64,000 bases of DNA from Gillisia sp. CAL575 (GCF_000403785.1 NZ_APHJ01000021.1:434001-498000); one strand, 5' to 3'; counted from the first letter of the stretch, positions 1 to 9,447 are shown. Made by a program: numbers and translations. The notes: generated by a model from the sequence alone, not told the origin.

Positions 1-157
1 CATAAAAAGTCAAATAGATTCTTCTGCGGATTCCGATTTTAAATCCAAACTTAAAAGAGCTTTACTTTATAGAAAGCTTCATCGCGTGTTTATTATCTTA
101 ATGATCGCTTCACTACCAGTTACAGTTGTTACTTATTTCACATTATTTTATACATAA
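1..157 (+). CDS. C-terminal end of an unknown membrane protein (partial)
   Basis: An open frame enters from the left edge and stops with TAA at 155-157, giving 51 visible residues. The visible part is polar and charged first (many K, S, D), then has a short basic stretch and one hydrophobic segment of about 20 residues at the extreme C-terminus (residues about 28-50 of the visible part). This looks like a tail-type membrane anchor or the last helix of a longer protein. The start and most of the protein lie outside the window, so no family can be named. It converges with the minus-strand genes that end at 492. Confidence 0.5.
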   Translation, partial: IKSQIDSSADSDFKSKLKRALLYRKLHRVFIILMIASLPVTVVTYFTLFYT

Positions 158-491
158 GAAATTTGTCGTAAGGATTATTATCCGTGTAATCTATCAAAAA
201 TAACAAGTCTAAATTATTTTAACTATTTGTAATTCAATTATTTGAAACAAATATAAATACTTCTGTAATAAATATAAAAGAACAATTTTTGAAGACAAAG
301 AGATTTTTTCAGAGAACCTAAAGTTTTAGAAAAGGGTTAAATCAATATTACAAAGTATAATATATCGATTAACTAATTTTGTAAGACAATTCCTTCGTAA
401 TTTGATTGTTGCGTAAGAATAATCATACGCATAAATTTAATTCTTAAGTAGATCAGGTTGCGTGATAATGAACTGATTAAAAATTCCTCAA
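158..491. other. Intergenic stretch, convergent ends
   Basis: This is 334 bp of AT-rich sequence between the partial plus-strand gene and the minus-strand MarC pair. I see no RNA gene, no strong terminator hairpin and no convincing small ORF. A TAnnTTTG-like word lies at 374-381 on the plus strand, but no plus-strand gene follows it, so I do not call it a promoter. Confidence 0.4.
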
Positions 492-692
492 TTACTTGCC
501 ATTCACTTTTTTATCTATTGCTTTAGATGTCAATAAAATTGAAAGCAAAACAATAACACAAGCTGCACCAACAATTCCAATAAGTGCTATTGAACTATCC
601 TCACTTAAAAGATCATCAAAATTTAAGACTGTAATATTGTAGGCAACAACAGCAGCAGAAAGCGCTATTAATATGTAGATAAATATTCTCAT
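492..692 (-). CDS. Small two-helix membrane protein next to marC
   Basis: A 66-residue protein with two hydrophobic segments, about residues 3-22 and 36-55, separated by an acidic loop, and a lysine-rich C-terminus (KAIDKKVNGK). Its ATG overlaps the TGA of the upstream MarC-like gene by 4 bp (689-692), so the two are almost certainly co-translated. I do not recognise a named family. The tight coupling suggests a small partner of the MarC protein, which is inference. Confidence 0.65.
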   Translation of the reverse strand: MRIFIYILIALSAAVVAYNITVLNFDDLLSEDSSIALIGIVGAACVIVLLSILLTSKAIDKKVNGK

Positions 693-1264
693 TTAAATAA
701 ATTCTGAATGTTAGCAGCAAATAATTTCACAGCGATAGCTAATAAAATTACACCAAATATTTTTCGGATTACGTTAATTCCTTGTTTTCCTAAAAAGTGC
801 TCAATCTTACCAGAAGACTTTAGCACTAAAAAGACAAAGATGATATTGATTACAATTGCAACAATAATATTAATTGTATCATATTCTGATCTTAAAGACA
901 ATAAGGTTGTCATTGTCCCAGCCCCTGCTATTAAAGGAAAGGCCAAAGGAACCACAGCAGAAGTTTCTGGTGTATCATCTTTATAGAGCGTTATTCCAAG
1001 AATCATTTCAAGAGCTAGAAAAAACAAGATAAAGGAACCTGCAACTGCAAAAGAGTTCACATCTATTCCAATTAAATTTAAGATCTCTGCTCCTACAAAC
1101 AGAAACATAATCATTAATATACCTGCTACAATAGAAGCCTTTTCGCTTTGTATATGACCTGCTTTTTTCTTTAGATCTATAATGATTGGGATACTTCCAA
1201 TGATATCTATTACAGCGAATAAAATCATGCTGGCGGTACCAATTTCACGAATATCTAATTTCAT
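689..1264 (-). CDS. MarC family (UPF0056/NAAT-like) integral membrane protein
   Basis: A 191-residue protein with about six transmembrane segments. Family signs are the N-terminal helix with FAVIDIIGSIPI, the mid-protein GSFILFFLALEMILGI, and the PLAFPLIAGAGTMTTLL helix typical of MarC proteins. MarC-type proteins sit in the inner membrane. Some were proposed as neutral amino acid or antibiotic-related transporters, but substrates are mostly unproven. It is the first gene of a two-gene minus-strand unit and is divergent from the DUF3109 gene at 1410. Length matches the family. Confidence 0.85.
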   Translation of the reverse strand: MKLDIREIGTASMILFAVIDIIGSIPIIIDLKKKAGHIQSEKASIVAGILMIMFLFVGAEILNLIGIDVNSFAVAGSFILFFLALEMILGITLYKDDTPETSAVVPLAFPLIAGAGTMTTLLSLRSEYDTINIIVAIVINIIFVFLVLKSSGKIEHFLGKQGINVIRKIFGVILLAIAVKLFAANIQNLFK

Positions 1265-1396
1265 AACAATAAACTTTAAAATCGCCGCAAAATTACTCTT
1301 AAATTGCAGAAAGCAAATAAATTCCTTAGGAAATTTACAAAAGCAGGAATCCTTAAAAAACCTAGGTTAAAGGGTCTATAAATTCAGTTTATATAA

Positions 1397-1404
1397 TATC
1401 TTTG
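1397..1404 (+). promoter_or_regulatory. Bacteroidetes -7 box for the DUF3109 gene
   Basis: TATCTTTG matches TAnnTTTG exactly and lies only 5 nt upstream of the ATG at 1410. Transcription would start at or very near the start codon. No clear TTG -33 box is visible at the expected distance. Confidence 0.45.
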
Positions 1405-1409
1405 CGGCT

Positions 1410-1979
1410 ATGTTCCAAATAGGTAAAACCATCGTTTCTGAAGATATAATCCAAAAGGATTTCGTGTGCAATCTAGCTGCATGTAAAGGCGCTTGTTGTA
1501 TAGACGGCGATGCCGGAGCACCTTTAGATGCCGAAGAAACTAAAATACTTCAAGATATTTATCCTAACGTTAAGCCTTTTCTACGTAAAGAAGGAATTGC
1601 AGCCATAGAAGCTCAAGGTACATTTATCACTACCGAGGATGGTGAGTTAGAAACTCCTCTTATAAATGGAGCAGATTGTGCTTATGTGACCTTTGATAAT
1701 AGAGGGACTGCCCTATGCGGAATTGAAGAAGCATATAATCAAGGTGAGATCGATTGGAAAAAGCCAGTATCCTGTCATTTATATCCAGTTAGAGTTCAGG
1801 ATTATTCTGAATTTGCAGCAGTAAATTATCATCATTGGCATATTTGCGATGATGCATGTACTCTTGGTAAAGAATTGCAAGTTCCCGTCTACAAATTTGT
1901 AAAACAAGCATTGATAAGAAAGTTTGGAGAAGACTGGTATGGCGAACTTGAAGAAACCGCACAGAAATTAAATAAATAA
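1410..1979 (+). CDS. DUF3109 family protein, cysteine-rich
   Basis: A 189-residue soluble protein. The N-terminal half has a dense cysteine cluster (CNLAACKGACC, residues 20-30), followed by further Cys residues in GADCAY, ALCGIEE, VSCHLYPVR and HICDDAC. This pattern is typical of the DUF3109 family common in Bacteroidetes and resembles metal-binding proteins of the zinc/iron-chelating CxxxCxxCC type. The biochemical role is unknown. It is a single gene with a very close -7 box, divergent from marC, followed by 710 bp without genes. Confidence 0.85.
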   Translation: MFQIGKTIVSEDIIQKDFVCNLAACKGACCIDGDAGAPLDAEETKILQDIYPNVKPFLRKEGIAAIEAQGTFITTEDGELETPLINGADCAYVTFDNRGTALCGIEEAYNQGEIDWKKPVSCHLYPVRVQDYSEFAAVNYHHWHICDDACTLGKELQVPVYKFVKQALIRKFGEDWYGELEETAQKLNK

Positions 1980-2286
1980 AATCTTCCTCTTCTGTATCAA
2001 AAACCTCAATTGTTTTCAATAATTTGAATTTTGAAAATCCCATTGATAGATAAAAATTAATTGCGAGTTAAAAATATCAAATAACAACTTAATTATAAGT
2101 TAATTATAACTATTGGTTATAATTATGGTTGTAAATTTCTGTCAGCATATTACCCAACATTTTTAGTATTCCCCTTCCCCCTTTTTATATACTTTCTCGA
2201 AAAATCTCACTTTTCAAGATTTTTTTAAATGTACTTCCAAAACAGAAATACAACTCTGACTGTTTATCATAATAATTAAATTTTAA

Positions 2287-2317
2287 AAAGATCTAAGCTT
2301 TTTAATCTTAGATCTTT
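2287..2317. terminator. Possible hairpin terminator
   Basis: Arms AAAGATCTAAG (2287-2297) and CTTAGATCTTT (2307-2317) pair perfectly around a 9-nt loop. On the minus strand the hairpin is followed by TTTTTAAAATTT, but no minus-strand gene precedes it. It could instead act in the long leader region upstream of nrdB. Confidence 0.3.
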
Positions 2318-2474
2318 CAATCTACTTTTAATTATTTTCTTTTCTACTCTCTTCTAGATCACATAAAACTCCATTCCTCGATTTGTTAAAATTTAGTCGG
2401 AAAAAGGCTAATTGTTAATAGCTATTAAACAAGCTTGTATCAGTCTGTTTTAAAGGGGTTCCACTGTATTTACC

Positions 2475-2482
2475 TATGTTTG
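2475..2482 (+). promoter_or_regulatory. Candidate -7 box for nrdB
   Basis: TATGTTTG matches TAnnTTTG. If used, it leaves a 5' leader of roughly 200 nt before the nrdB ATG at 2690. No clean TTG at the usual spacing upstream. Confidence 0.35.
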
Positions 2483-2689
2483 GTTAGTTTTTTACAAATA
2501 ATTACAATGAACTGATTGCCAATATATTATCGAGCTTATTTAATATTATTTTAAGAATTTAAAATTACAGCTCTGTTAAAAACTTTGTTGAAAACGTTTG
2601 TCCATTTTCCTTTCAAAATCTAATAGATTTTTCAATATTTGTTTGAACGAGAATTTCACGTTTAGATCACCTTAAAAAACCACTATTCT

Positions 2690-3667
2690 ATGGCACAACT
2701 TGAACCCATTTTACAAGAGAACAAAGATCGATTTGTAATCTTTCCAATTAAACATCATGATATTTGGGATTGGTATAAAAAAATGGAAGCAAGTTTTTGG
2801 ACTGCTGAAGAGATCGATCTTCATCAAGATCTTTCAGATTGGAACAATAAGTTGAACGCAGATGAGCGTTATTTTATAAAACATATTCTTGCGTTTTTTG
2901 CAGCGTCAGATGGTATTGTAAATGAAAATCTTGCTGAAAATTTCGTGAACGAAGTTCAATACGCAGAAGCAAAATTCTTTTATGGTTTCCAAATTATGAT
3001 GGAAAATATTCATTCTGAAACGTATTCTCTACTTATAGATACATACGTAAAAGATGAAAAAGAAAAAGATCAGCTTTTTCACGCTATAGAGACATTTCCT
3101 GCTATCAAGAAAAAAGCAGATTGGGCTTTACAGTGGATAGAATCTGATTCTTTTGCTGAAAGATTAATTGCATTTGCTGCAGTAGAAGGAATTTTCTTCT
3201 CTGGAGCTTTTTGCTCTATTTTCTGGTTAAAGAAACGTGGATTAATGCCAGGGCTTACTTTCTCTAACGAATTGATATCTCGTGACGAGGGTGTTCACTG
3301 TGACTTCGCAGTGCATTTACACCAAAATCACATTATAAATAAAGTGCCTAAAGAACGTATTCGCCAAATACTTACCGATGCTTTAACTATTGAGCGTGAA
3401 TTTATCACCGAATCTTTACCAGCAAGTCTTATTGGTATGAATGCCAAATTAATGACGGAATATCTGGAATTTGTTGCAGATAGATTGTTAGTAGAATTTG
3501 GATGTGAAAAAGAATATGGTAGTGCAAATCCATTTGACTTTATGGATATGATCAACTTACAAGGAAAAACAAACTTCTTTGAAAAACGAGTTGGTGAATA
3601 CCAAAAAGCGGGTGTAATGAATAAAGATAAAGACACCGATAAAATAAGTTTTGACGCTGACTTTTAA
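2690..3667 (+). CDS. nrdB: Ribonucleoside-diphosphate reductase class Ia, beta subunit
   Basis: A 325-residue R2 subunit that houses the diiron-tyrosyl radical cofactor for class Ia ribonucleotide reductase, converting NDPs to dNDPs with NrdA. The expected iron ligands are visible: D43, E105, H108, E166, E200 and H203. The radical tyrosine is Y112 in [14 protein letters not shown]. The motif wording ([23 protein letters not shown]) is the eukaryote-like subtype seen in Bacteroidetes. The C-terminus ends in SFDADF, a plausible R1-binding tail. It lies upstream of nrdA, separated by 194 bp with a terminator-like hairpin. Confidence 0.96.
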   Translation: MAQLEPILQENKDRFVIFPIKHHDIWDWYKKMEASFWTAEEIDLHQDLSDWNNKLNADERYFIKHILAFFAASDGIVNENLAENFVNEVQYAEAKFFYGFQIMMENIHSETYSLLIDTYVKDEKEKDQLFHAIETFPAIKKKADWALQWIESDSFAERLIAFAAVEGIFFSGAFCSIFWLKKRGLMPGLTFSNELISRDEGVHCDFAVHLHQNHIINKVPKERIRQILTDALTIEREFITESLPASLIGMNAKLMTEYLEFVADRLLVEFGCEKEYGSANPFDFMDMINLQGKTNFFEKRVGEYQKAGVMNKDKDTDKISFDADF

Positions 3668-3682
3668 TTAAGCGTTTTTCAA

Positions 3683-3729
3683 TTAAATATGATCGTGCCC
3701 CCCATCGCGATCGTATTTAATATTTTTTT
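3683..3729 (+). terminator. Terminator/attenuator between nrdB and nrdA
   Basis: TTAAATA-T-GATCG pairs with CGATC-G-TATTTAA around a C-rich loop, followed by TATTTTTTTA. It starts 15 bp after the nrdB stop. It could end nrdB transcripts or lower read-through into nrdA. Confidence 0.6.
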
Positions 3730-3861
3730 AACCCGGAAAATATTCGAATAACTGAAATTGAGAACCCCAACTTCTCTACTTCTACTTTTCGGTTAATATA
3801 AATTTCTGTTTGTATTCCTTGATTACTCATAGAACACAAGCCCATTAAACACCACAAGTCT

Positions 3862-6336
3862 ATGTATGTACTAAAAAGAGACGGCCGTAAAGAGCCTGTT
3901 ATGTTCGACAAAATTACAGCCAGAATTAGAAAACTTTGTTATGGTTTAAACGAACTTGTGGATCCGCTTAAGGTTGCAATGCGCGTTATTGAAGGTTTAT
4001 ATGATGGTGTTACCACAAGTGAATTAGATAATCTTGCTGCAGAGGTTTCTGCAACCATGACTACTTCTCACCCAGATTACGCCAAACTTGCTGCAAGAAT
4101 TTCTGTATCTAACCTACACAAGAATACTAAGAAAACATTTTCTGAGGTAATGACAGACCTTCATGAATATGTAAATCCTAGAACTGGAAAAGATGCTCCT
4201 CTTTTAGCAGATGAAGTTCAAAAAGTCATTCAGGAAAATAAAGAACTACTAGATTCAACAATTATATATAATCGTGATTTTAATTACGATTACTTCGGAT
4301 TTAAAACCTTAGAGCGTTCGTATTTATTGAAATTGAATGGGAAAATAGCAGAGCGCCCACAACATATGTTAATGCGTGTTTCCATTGGAATTCATATAGA
4401 TGATATTGATGCGGCAATAGAAACTTACGACTTAATGTCTAAAAAGTTCTTTACGCATGCAACGCCTACGCTTTTCAATTCAGGAACACCAAAACCACAA
4501 ATGTCATCCTGCTTTCTTCTTACAATGAAAGATGATAGTATAGATGGTATATACGATACGTTAAAGCAAACCGCCAAGATCTCACAATCTGCAGGTGGAA
4601 TTGGATTATCTATACACAATGTTCGTGCAACTGGATCTTATATTTCCGGAACCAATGGAACTTCCAACGGGATTGTGCCTATGCTTAGAGTATTTAATGA
4701 TACTGCGAGATACGTAGATCAAGGTGGAGGAAAACGTAAAGGTTCTTTTGCAATGTATGTAGAACCATGGCATGCAGATATCTTCGATTTTCTAGATCTT
4801 AAAAAGAACCACGGAAAAGAGGAAATGCGTGCAAGAGATCTATTTTATGCAATGTGGATCCCAGATCTTTTCATGCAACGTGTAGAACAAGATTCAACTT
4901 GGACGCTTATGTGCCCTAATGAATGCCCGGGACTTTTCGATATTTATGGAGATGAATTCGAAGCTTTGTATCATAAATACGAAGAAGAAGGAAAAGGTAG
5001 AAAAACTATCAAGGCTCGCGAGTTATGGGAGAAAATCTTAGAATCTCAAGTAGAGACTGGAACTCCTTACATGTTGTACAAAGATGCAGCAAACAGAAAA
5101 TCCAATCAGAAAAACCTTGGGACTATTAGATCTTCCAACCTCTGTACAGAGATCATGGAATATACTAGCCCAGATGAAGTTGCGGTTTGTAACCTTGCTT
5201 CTATCGCTTTACCTATGTTTATAAAAGGTAAAGAATTTGATCATAAGGAACTTTATAAGATCACCAAACGAGTAATTAAGAATTTAAATAAGGTAATAGA
5301 TAGAAACTACTACCCTGTTAAAGAAGCAGAAAACTCTAATGTGCGTCACCGTCCTGTTGGATTAGGAGTACAAGGATTGGCAGATGCTTTTATAAAATTA
5401 AGAATGCCATTTACCAGTGACGAGGCAAAAGCTTTGAATCAGGAAATATTTGAAACCCTTTATTTCGCATCTGTTACGGCTTCTATGGAATTGGCAATTG
5501 AAGAAGGACCATACTCTACCTACGAAGGATCTCCAATTAGTAAAGGAGAATTTCAGTATAATATGTGGGGAATTAAAGATGAAGACCTTAGCGGGCGTTG
5601 GGATTGGGCTAAGTTGCGTAAGCAAGTAATGAAGAACGGAGTTAGAAACTCCCTTTTAATGGCGCCAATGCCTACAGCTTCCACTTCTCAGATTCTTGGA
5701 AATAACGAGGCTTTTGAGCCTTATACATCTAACATCTATACAAGAAGAGTACTTTCAGGAGAATTCATAGTTGTGAACAAGCACCTATTAGAAGATCTTG
5801 TAGAACGTAACCTTTGGACAGAAGATGTAAAAAATGCTATTTTACGGGCAAACGGATCTGTACAAGGAATAGATATTATCCCTCAAGACCTTAAGGAATT
5901 GTACAAAACAGTTTGGGAATTAAGTATGAAGGATATTATAGACATGTCCAGACAACGTGGATATTTCATAGATCAGTCACAATCGCTTAACCTGTTCATG
6001 GAAAATGCAAACAATAGCAAGTTAACTTCAATGCACTTTTACGCATGGAAGAGCGGACTTAAAACTGGAATGTATTACTTAAGAACTAAGAGTGCGGTAG
6101 ACGCTATTAAGTTCACCCTTTCTAAAGAAACTAAGAAAGAACCGGTATTAGAATCTTACGCAGAATTAGCGCAACCAGATGTAGTGGTTGCTCCAATAAA
6201 AGCGGCAGCTCAACCAACACCGCAACCTGCAGAAGTAGCTGTAGAAGGAGATGCACTTTCTCCAGACGAGCTAAAAGCACTTATTGCTCAAGCCAAGGAA
6301 GCAGAAGGTGATGATTGCCTGATGTGTGGGTCTTAA
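3862..6336 (+). CDS. nrdA: Ribonucleoside-diphosphate reductase class Ia, alpha subunit
   Basis: An 824-residue catalytic R1 subunit. The N-terminal ATP-cone (residues about 1-90, starting [15 protein letters not shown]) is the allosteric activity site. Redox cysteines are C217 and C443; the thiyl radical residue is C428 within N426-x-C428-x-E430. The numbering is nearly the same as in eukaryotic R1. The C-terminal shuttle cysteines C819 and C822 (CLMCGS) follow a Pro/Ala/Gln-rich linker. Two tyrosines typical of radical transfer lie in the C-terminal domain. It partners with nrdB, but the hairpin between them suggests partly separate expression. Confidence 0.97.
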   Translation: MYVLKRDGRKEPVMFDKITARIRKLCYGLNELVDPLKVAMRVIEGLYDGVTTSELDNLAAEVSATMTTSHPDYAKLAARISVSNLHKNTKKTFSEVMTDLHEYVNPRTGKDAPLLADEVQKVIQENKELLDSTIIYNRDFNYDYFGFKTLERSYLLKLNGKIAERPQHMLMRVSIGIHIDDIDAAIETYDLMSKKFFTHATPTLFNSGTPKPQMSSCFLLTMKDDSIDGIYDTLKQTAKISQSAGGIGLSIHNVRATGSYISGTNGTSNGIVPMLRVFNDTARYVDQGGGKRKGSFAMYVEPWHADIFDFLDLKKNHGKEEMRARDLFYAMWIPDLFMQRVEQDSTWTLMCPNECPGLFDIYGDEFEALYHKYEEEGKGRKTIKARELWEKILESQVETGTPYMLYKDAANRKSNQKNLGTIRSSNLCTEIMEYTSPDEVAVCNLASIALPMFIKGKEFDHKELYKITKRVIKNLNKVIDRNYYPVKEAENSNVRHRPVGLGVQGLADAFIKLRMPFTSDEAKALNQEIFETLYFASVTASMELAIEEGPYSTYEGSPISKGEFQYNMWGIKDEDLSGRWDWAKLRKQVMKNGVRNSLLMAPMPTASTSQILGNNEAFEPYTSNIYTRRVLSGEFIVVNKHLLEDLVERNLWTEDVKNAILRANGSVQGIDIIPQDLKELYKTVWELSMKDIIDMSRQRGYFIDQSQSLNLFMENANNSKLTSMHFYAWKSGLKTGMYYLRTKSAVDAIKFTLSKETKKEPVLESYAELAQPDVVVAPIKAAAQPTPQPAEVAVEGDALSPDELKALIAQAKEAEGDDCLMCGS

Positions 6337-6376
6337 AATTCAATTTTACCCCGACTAGTATATAGTCATCATTAAC

Positions 6377-6412
6377 AAAAGGGAAGTATTCGCAAGTTTA
6401 CTTCCCTTTTTT
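6377..6412 (+). terminator. Rho-independent terminator after nrdA
   Basis: AAAAGGGAAGTA (6377-6388) pairs with TACTTCCCTTTT (6399-6410) around a 10-nt loop, and the right arm runs into a T-tract. Perfect 12-bp stem. Confidence 0.85.
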
Positions 6413-6432
6413 AGTACTTTAAAAGAAATAAG

Positions 6433-6459
6433 CCCGCAGATCGCGCCGATAAACGCAGA
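6433..6459 (+). repeat. Left inverted repeat flanking the GxxExxY gene
   Basis: The segment contains CCCGCAGATC then GCG, then CGCAGA at 6454-6459. The same series, in reverse complement, occurs just after the GxxExxY gene at 6885-6913. The two copies face each other around the gene. Confidence 0.6.
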
Positions 6460-6475
6460 AAAGTAAGATTATGTT

Positions 6476-6853
6476 ATGGATGAAAACCAAATTTCTTATA
6501 AAGTTAGAGGAGCCATCTTTAATGTCTATAACAATTTAGGTCCTGGACTTTTAGAATCTGTGTATGTTGCTACATTGCTATATGAATTAAGTAAAGTAGG
6601 TTTAAAAGTTAAAAGAGAAGTTCCCGTTCCAGTTTACTACGAAGGCGAAAAATTAGAAGTAGGATTCAGGTTAGATCTTTTAATTGAAGACAAAGTGATA
6701 ATTGAAGTGAAATCTGTCGAGAACTTAGCCGAGGTTCATCATAAACAAACAATCACGTATTTAAAGCTCACAAAATTAAAATTGGCTATTTTAGTCAACT
6801 TTAATGTGGAAAATATAAACTCCGGTATTTTTAGGAAAGTAAATGGATTATAA
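6476..6853 (+). CDS. GxxExxY family protein (PD-(D/E)XK nuclease-like)
   Basis: A 125-residue protein of the GxxExxY family. The name motif is visible as G-LLESVY (residues 22-29, within NNLGPGLLESVY). A nuclease-type core follows: the VGFRLDLLIEDKVIIEVKSV stretch supplies D and the E-x-K pair expected of PD-(D/E)XK folds. The QTITYLKLTKLKLAILVNFN segment is the conserved C-terminal part. The function of the family is unknown. It sits between the nrdA terminator and dgt, bracketed by inverted CGCAGAT-type repeats, so it may be a small insertion module (inference). ATG at 6476 gives the usual family length. Confidence 0.88.
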   Translation: MDENQISYKVRGAIFNVYNNLGPGLLESVYVATLLYELSKVGLKVKREVPVPVYYEGEKLEVGFRLDLLIEDKVIIEVKSVENLAEVHHKQTITYLKLTKLKLAILVNFNVENINSGIFRKVNGL

Positions 6854-6884
6854 TTTTTTAAATATAAACAAAAGCGTAGATAAA

Positions 6885-6913
6885 AATCTGCGAAAATTCG
6901 CGAGATCTGCGGG
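6885..6913 (-). repeat. Right inverted repeat flanking the GxxExxY gene
   Basis: Read on the minus strand, this carries CCCGCAGATC, TCGCG, then CGCAGATTTTT, matching the copy at 6433-6459 with about 6-8 variable bases between the conserved words. It ends about 18 bp before the dgt start. Confidence 0.6.
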
Positions 6914-6930
6914 AGAAATAAAATTACAAC

Positions 6931-8280
6931 ATGATGAATTGGGAACAACTTCTTTCTTTAAAGAGATATGGAGATACTAATAAAAGATTACGAAAAGAAC
7001 AAAACGAAACCCGTCTTGGTTTCGAAGTAGATTACGATCGCATTATTTTTTCTTCGGCCTTTAGAAGCCTTCAAGATAAAACCCAGGTAATTCCGCTTTC
7101 TAAAACAGATTTTGTCCATACCCGTTTAACCCACAGTTTAGAAGTTTCTGTAGTTGGAAGATCCTTAGGGAGACTTGCTGGGCAAAAGATCCTAGAAAAG
7201 CATCCTCAGCTAAAGGAAACTCATGGATACCAAATGAATGATTTTGGAGCAATAGTAGCTGCTGCTGCTTTAGCGCACGATATCGGAAATCCACCTTTTG
7301 GACATTCTGGCGAGAAAGCAATTGGAGAATACTTTAGCCTTGGTAATGGAAAGCGTTTTAAAGAACAACTTTCAGATAAAGAATATCAGGATCTCATAAA
7401 ATTCGAAGGGAATGCTAACGGCTTTAAGATCCTAACAGAAAACAGACCTGGAATAGAAGGTGGTTTGCGTTTGTCCTATGCCACTTTGGGAGCATTTATA
7501 AAATACCCGAAAGAATCCCTTCCGCATAAACCCACAAAAAATATAGGCGATAAGAAATTTGGTGTTTTTCAAACGGAAAAAGAAATATTTGAAGAGATTG
7601 CAGAAGAACTAGGTCTTAATAATGTTAGAAATGGTGAATTTACAGCATACACAAGACATCCACTGGCATTTTTAGTGGAAGCTGCAGATGATATTTGTTA
7701 TACTATCATCGACTTTGAAGATGGCATTAATCTAGGTTTGATAGATGAGGAATATGCTCTGGAATATTTAATTAAGCTTGTAAAAAATAGCATAAACACT
7801 TCAAAATATAATTCCCTTACCAACACTGCAGATAGATTAAGCTATTTGAGAGCACTGGCTATTAATACGCTTATCACCGAAGCTGTAGATATTTTCCTGG
7901 AAAATGAAGAAGCGATCTTAAAAGGGGAATTTCATGAATCGCTATTTGATATGAGCAGTTACGAAGCGCAAATCAAGGACATTATTAAGATCTCTGTAGA
8001 ACGAATTTATCAAAGTGAAGAAGTAATCAATAAGGAAATTGCGGGCTATAAAATGCTCTCTCATTTACTAGACACCTATACGGAAGCCTTTTTACCGGAA
8101 TCTATAGAACTAGAAGACTCCAATTACAATAATCTGGTAAGAAAATCGGTTCCTAAATTAATAATTCAAGATGGACAAACAGTTTATGAAACTTTAATGC
8201 AACTTTGCACATACACTGCTTCTCTAACCGATGGGATTACTGTAGCGTCTTTTAATAGATATAAAGGAAACCGTATATGA
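6931..8280 (+). CDS. dgt: Deoxyguanosinetriphosphate triphosphohydrolase (dGTPase)
   Basis: A 449-residue HD-superfamily enzyme predicted to hydrolyse dGTP (or other dNTPs) to the nucleoside and triphosphate. The metal-binding HD signature is clear: THSLEV near residue 68, ALAHDIGNPPFGHSGE around residues 113-128, and a later D in the LVEAADDICY segment. The N-terminal RLRKEQNETRLGFEVDYDRIIFSSAFRSLQDKTQV is typical of the family. Two ATGs in tandem (6931, 6934) could serve as start. Location next to nrdAB places dNTP synthesis and dNTP removal side by side. Confidence 0.92.
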   Translation: MMNWEQLLSLKRYGDTNKRLRKEQNETRLGFEVDYDRIIFSSAFRSLQDKTQVIPLSKTDFVHTRLTHSLEVSVVGRSLGRLAGQKILEKHPQLKETHGYQMNDFGAIVAAAALAHDIGNPPFGHSGEKAIGEYFSLGNGKRFKEQLSDKEYQDLIKFEGNANGFKILTENRPGIEGGLRLSYATLGAFIKYPKESLPHKPTKNIGDKKFGVFQTEKEIFEEIAEELGLNNVRNGEFTAYTRHPLAFLVEAADDICYTIIDFEDGINLGLIDEEYALEYLIKLVKNSINTSKYNSLTNTADRLSYLRALAINTLITEAVDIFLENEEAILKGEFHESLFDMSSYEAQIKDIIKISVERIYQSEEVINKEIAGYKMLSHLLDTYTEAFLPESIELEDSNYNNLVRKSVPKLIIQDGQTVYETLMQLCTYTASLTDGITVASFNRYKGNRI

Positions 8281-8307
8281 TATTTTCTATTCCCTACAAC
8301 TAAAAAC

Positions 8308-9447
8308 ATGAGAAAAACTGCCAGACTACTAAAAAATAAACGTGATGAAATTATAGATCTCTGGGAAAAAGAGGTTCTAGAAGTAGTTAAAGCCGCCCCA
8401 AGTACTAATAAAATTGCACTTCACGATCACGTTCCAAATATTCTGGAAGATATTATTGATATTATGAATCATCACGAAAATACCGATGATTATTTTAATG
8501 ATGAAAAGCTCCATAAAATAGAAAAAAACAGTTTGGAGCATGGGAGACATCGGGCCACTTCTCCTAATTATACAGTAGATCAAATAATACATGAATATAT
8601 AATTTTCAACAACGTAATTATAAGAGTACTTCACCAAAATCAAATCACTGAAAAATCCTTATTTCATCTTATAAAATGCGCTATAGATAAAGCAATGCTT
8701 AATTCTGTTGCTTCATTTACAGAGTCTATAGAAGAAATGCAGCATAAATTAATTGGGACATTGGCTCATGATATTAGAAATCCTCTCGCAGCTGCTCGAA
8801 TGGCTATAGAAATGTTAGATTATAAAGCAGGAGAAGAAAGATTCAAGAAGGTAAAGAAAATGTCTTACAATAGTGTTAATAAAGCTATAGACCTTATAGA
8901 GGGCTTGTTAGATTCTATTACTGTTAAGGCGGGAGAAGGAATTATGCTATCATTTACACAAATGGATCTTAGCGCAGATATTCAAACTGTTTATGATGAA
9001 GCTTGCGAGGTGTTTTCAGAAGAAATAATTTTAGAGAAAAAAGAAGAAGCAGTTGAAGGTGTTTTTGATGCCACTGCAATAAGAAGACTTTTAGAAAATC
9101 TTGTAACCAATGGCATAAAATATGGCCATTCTGAAAAACCAGTAGTTATTAAGATTACTAATGAAGAAGAATGGTTACATATCTCTGTCCACAATTATGG
9201 AGAACCAATTCCTAAAGAAAAACAAAAAGAAATTTTTACCTTTTTAGAACATGGAAAACAGCAAAGAGAAAAGAAAATCCGGAGTTATGGAATTGGCTTA
9301 ACATTAGTGAAAATGGTTGCCGAAGCACATGGAGGGACAGTCATTTTACGGAGTGAAAAAGGTTTTGGAACCGAATTTCAGATCAAATTAAATAAATATA
9401 GCAATGTGCCCGGAAAAACGAGGACGCTTTTAAATGTAGAGGCTTAA
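8308..9447 (+). CDS. Cytosolic sensor histidine kinase
   Basis: A 379-residue histidine kinase without membrane segments. Residues 1 to about 140 form a helical sensory region resembling RsbR/RsbRD-type N-terminal domains. The HisKA phosphoacceptor is H154 in GTLAHDIRNPLAAARMA. The HATPase core has an N-box (LLENLVTNGIKYG, about 258-270) and a G-box (YGIGLTLVKMVAEAHGG, about 335-350). No response regulator lies next to it, so it is an orphan kinase here. Its stop codon abuts the stop of the convergent DUF3078 gene. The signal it senses cannot be told from sequence. Confidence 0.88.
   Translation: MRKTARLLKNKRDEIIDLWEKEVLEVVKAAPSTNKIALHDHVPNILEDIIDIMNHHENTDDYFNDEKLHKIEKNSLEHGRHRATSPNYTVDQIIHEYIIFNNVIIRVLHQNQITEKSLFHLIKCAIDKAMLNSVASFTESIEEMQHKLIGTLAHDIRNPLAAARMAIEMLDYKAGEERFKKVKKMSYNSVNKAIDLIEGLLDSITVKAGEGIMLSFTQMDLSADIQTVYDEACEVFSEEIILEKKEEAVEGVFDATAIRRLLENLVTNGIKYGHSEKPVVIKITNEEEWLHISVHNYGEPIPKEKQKEIFTFLEHGKQQREKKIRSYGIGLTLVKMVAEAHGGTVILRSEKGFGTEFQIKLNKYSNVPGKTRTLLNVEA

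Larger units (their letters stand above)
1980..2689. other. Long intergenic region upstream of nrdB
   Basis: This 710-bp stretch contains no convincing gene. It holds a 10-bp inverted repeat (TAATTATAAC/GTTATAATTA, 2102-2126, 5-nt loop), an 11-bp hairpin (AAAGATCTAAG/CTTAGATCTTT, 2287-2317) with a T-tract only when read on the minus strand, and a candidate promoter at 2475-2482 about 200 nt before nrdB. I see no classical NrdR box. The long leader could carry regulation of RNR expression, which is inference. Confidence 0.45.

Noticed and set aside
374-381. TAnnTTTG-like box on the plus strand
   Set aside because: No plus-strand gene follows before the convergent minus-strand genes; such words are frequent by chance in AT-rich DNA.
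708-986. Plus-strand frame opposite marC
   Set aside because: Antisense shadow of a conserved membrane protein gene; no promoter or family signal.
1789-2043. 84-residue minus-strand frame opposite the DUF3109 gene
   Set aside because: Mostly antisense to a well-supported gene, with low-complexity, frame-shadow composition.
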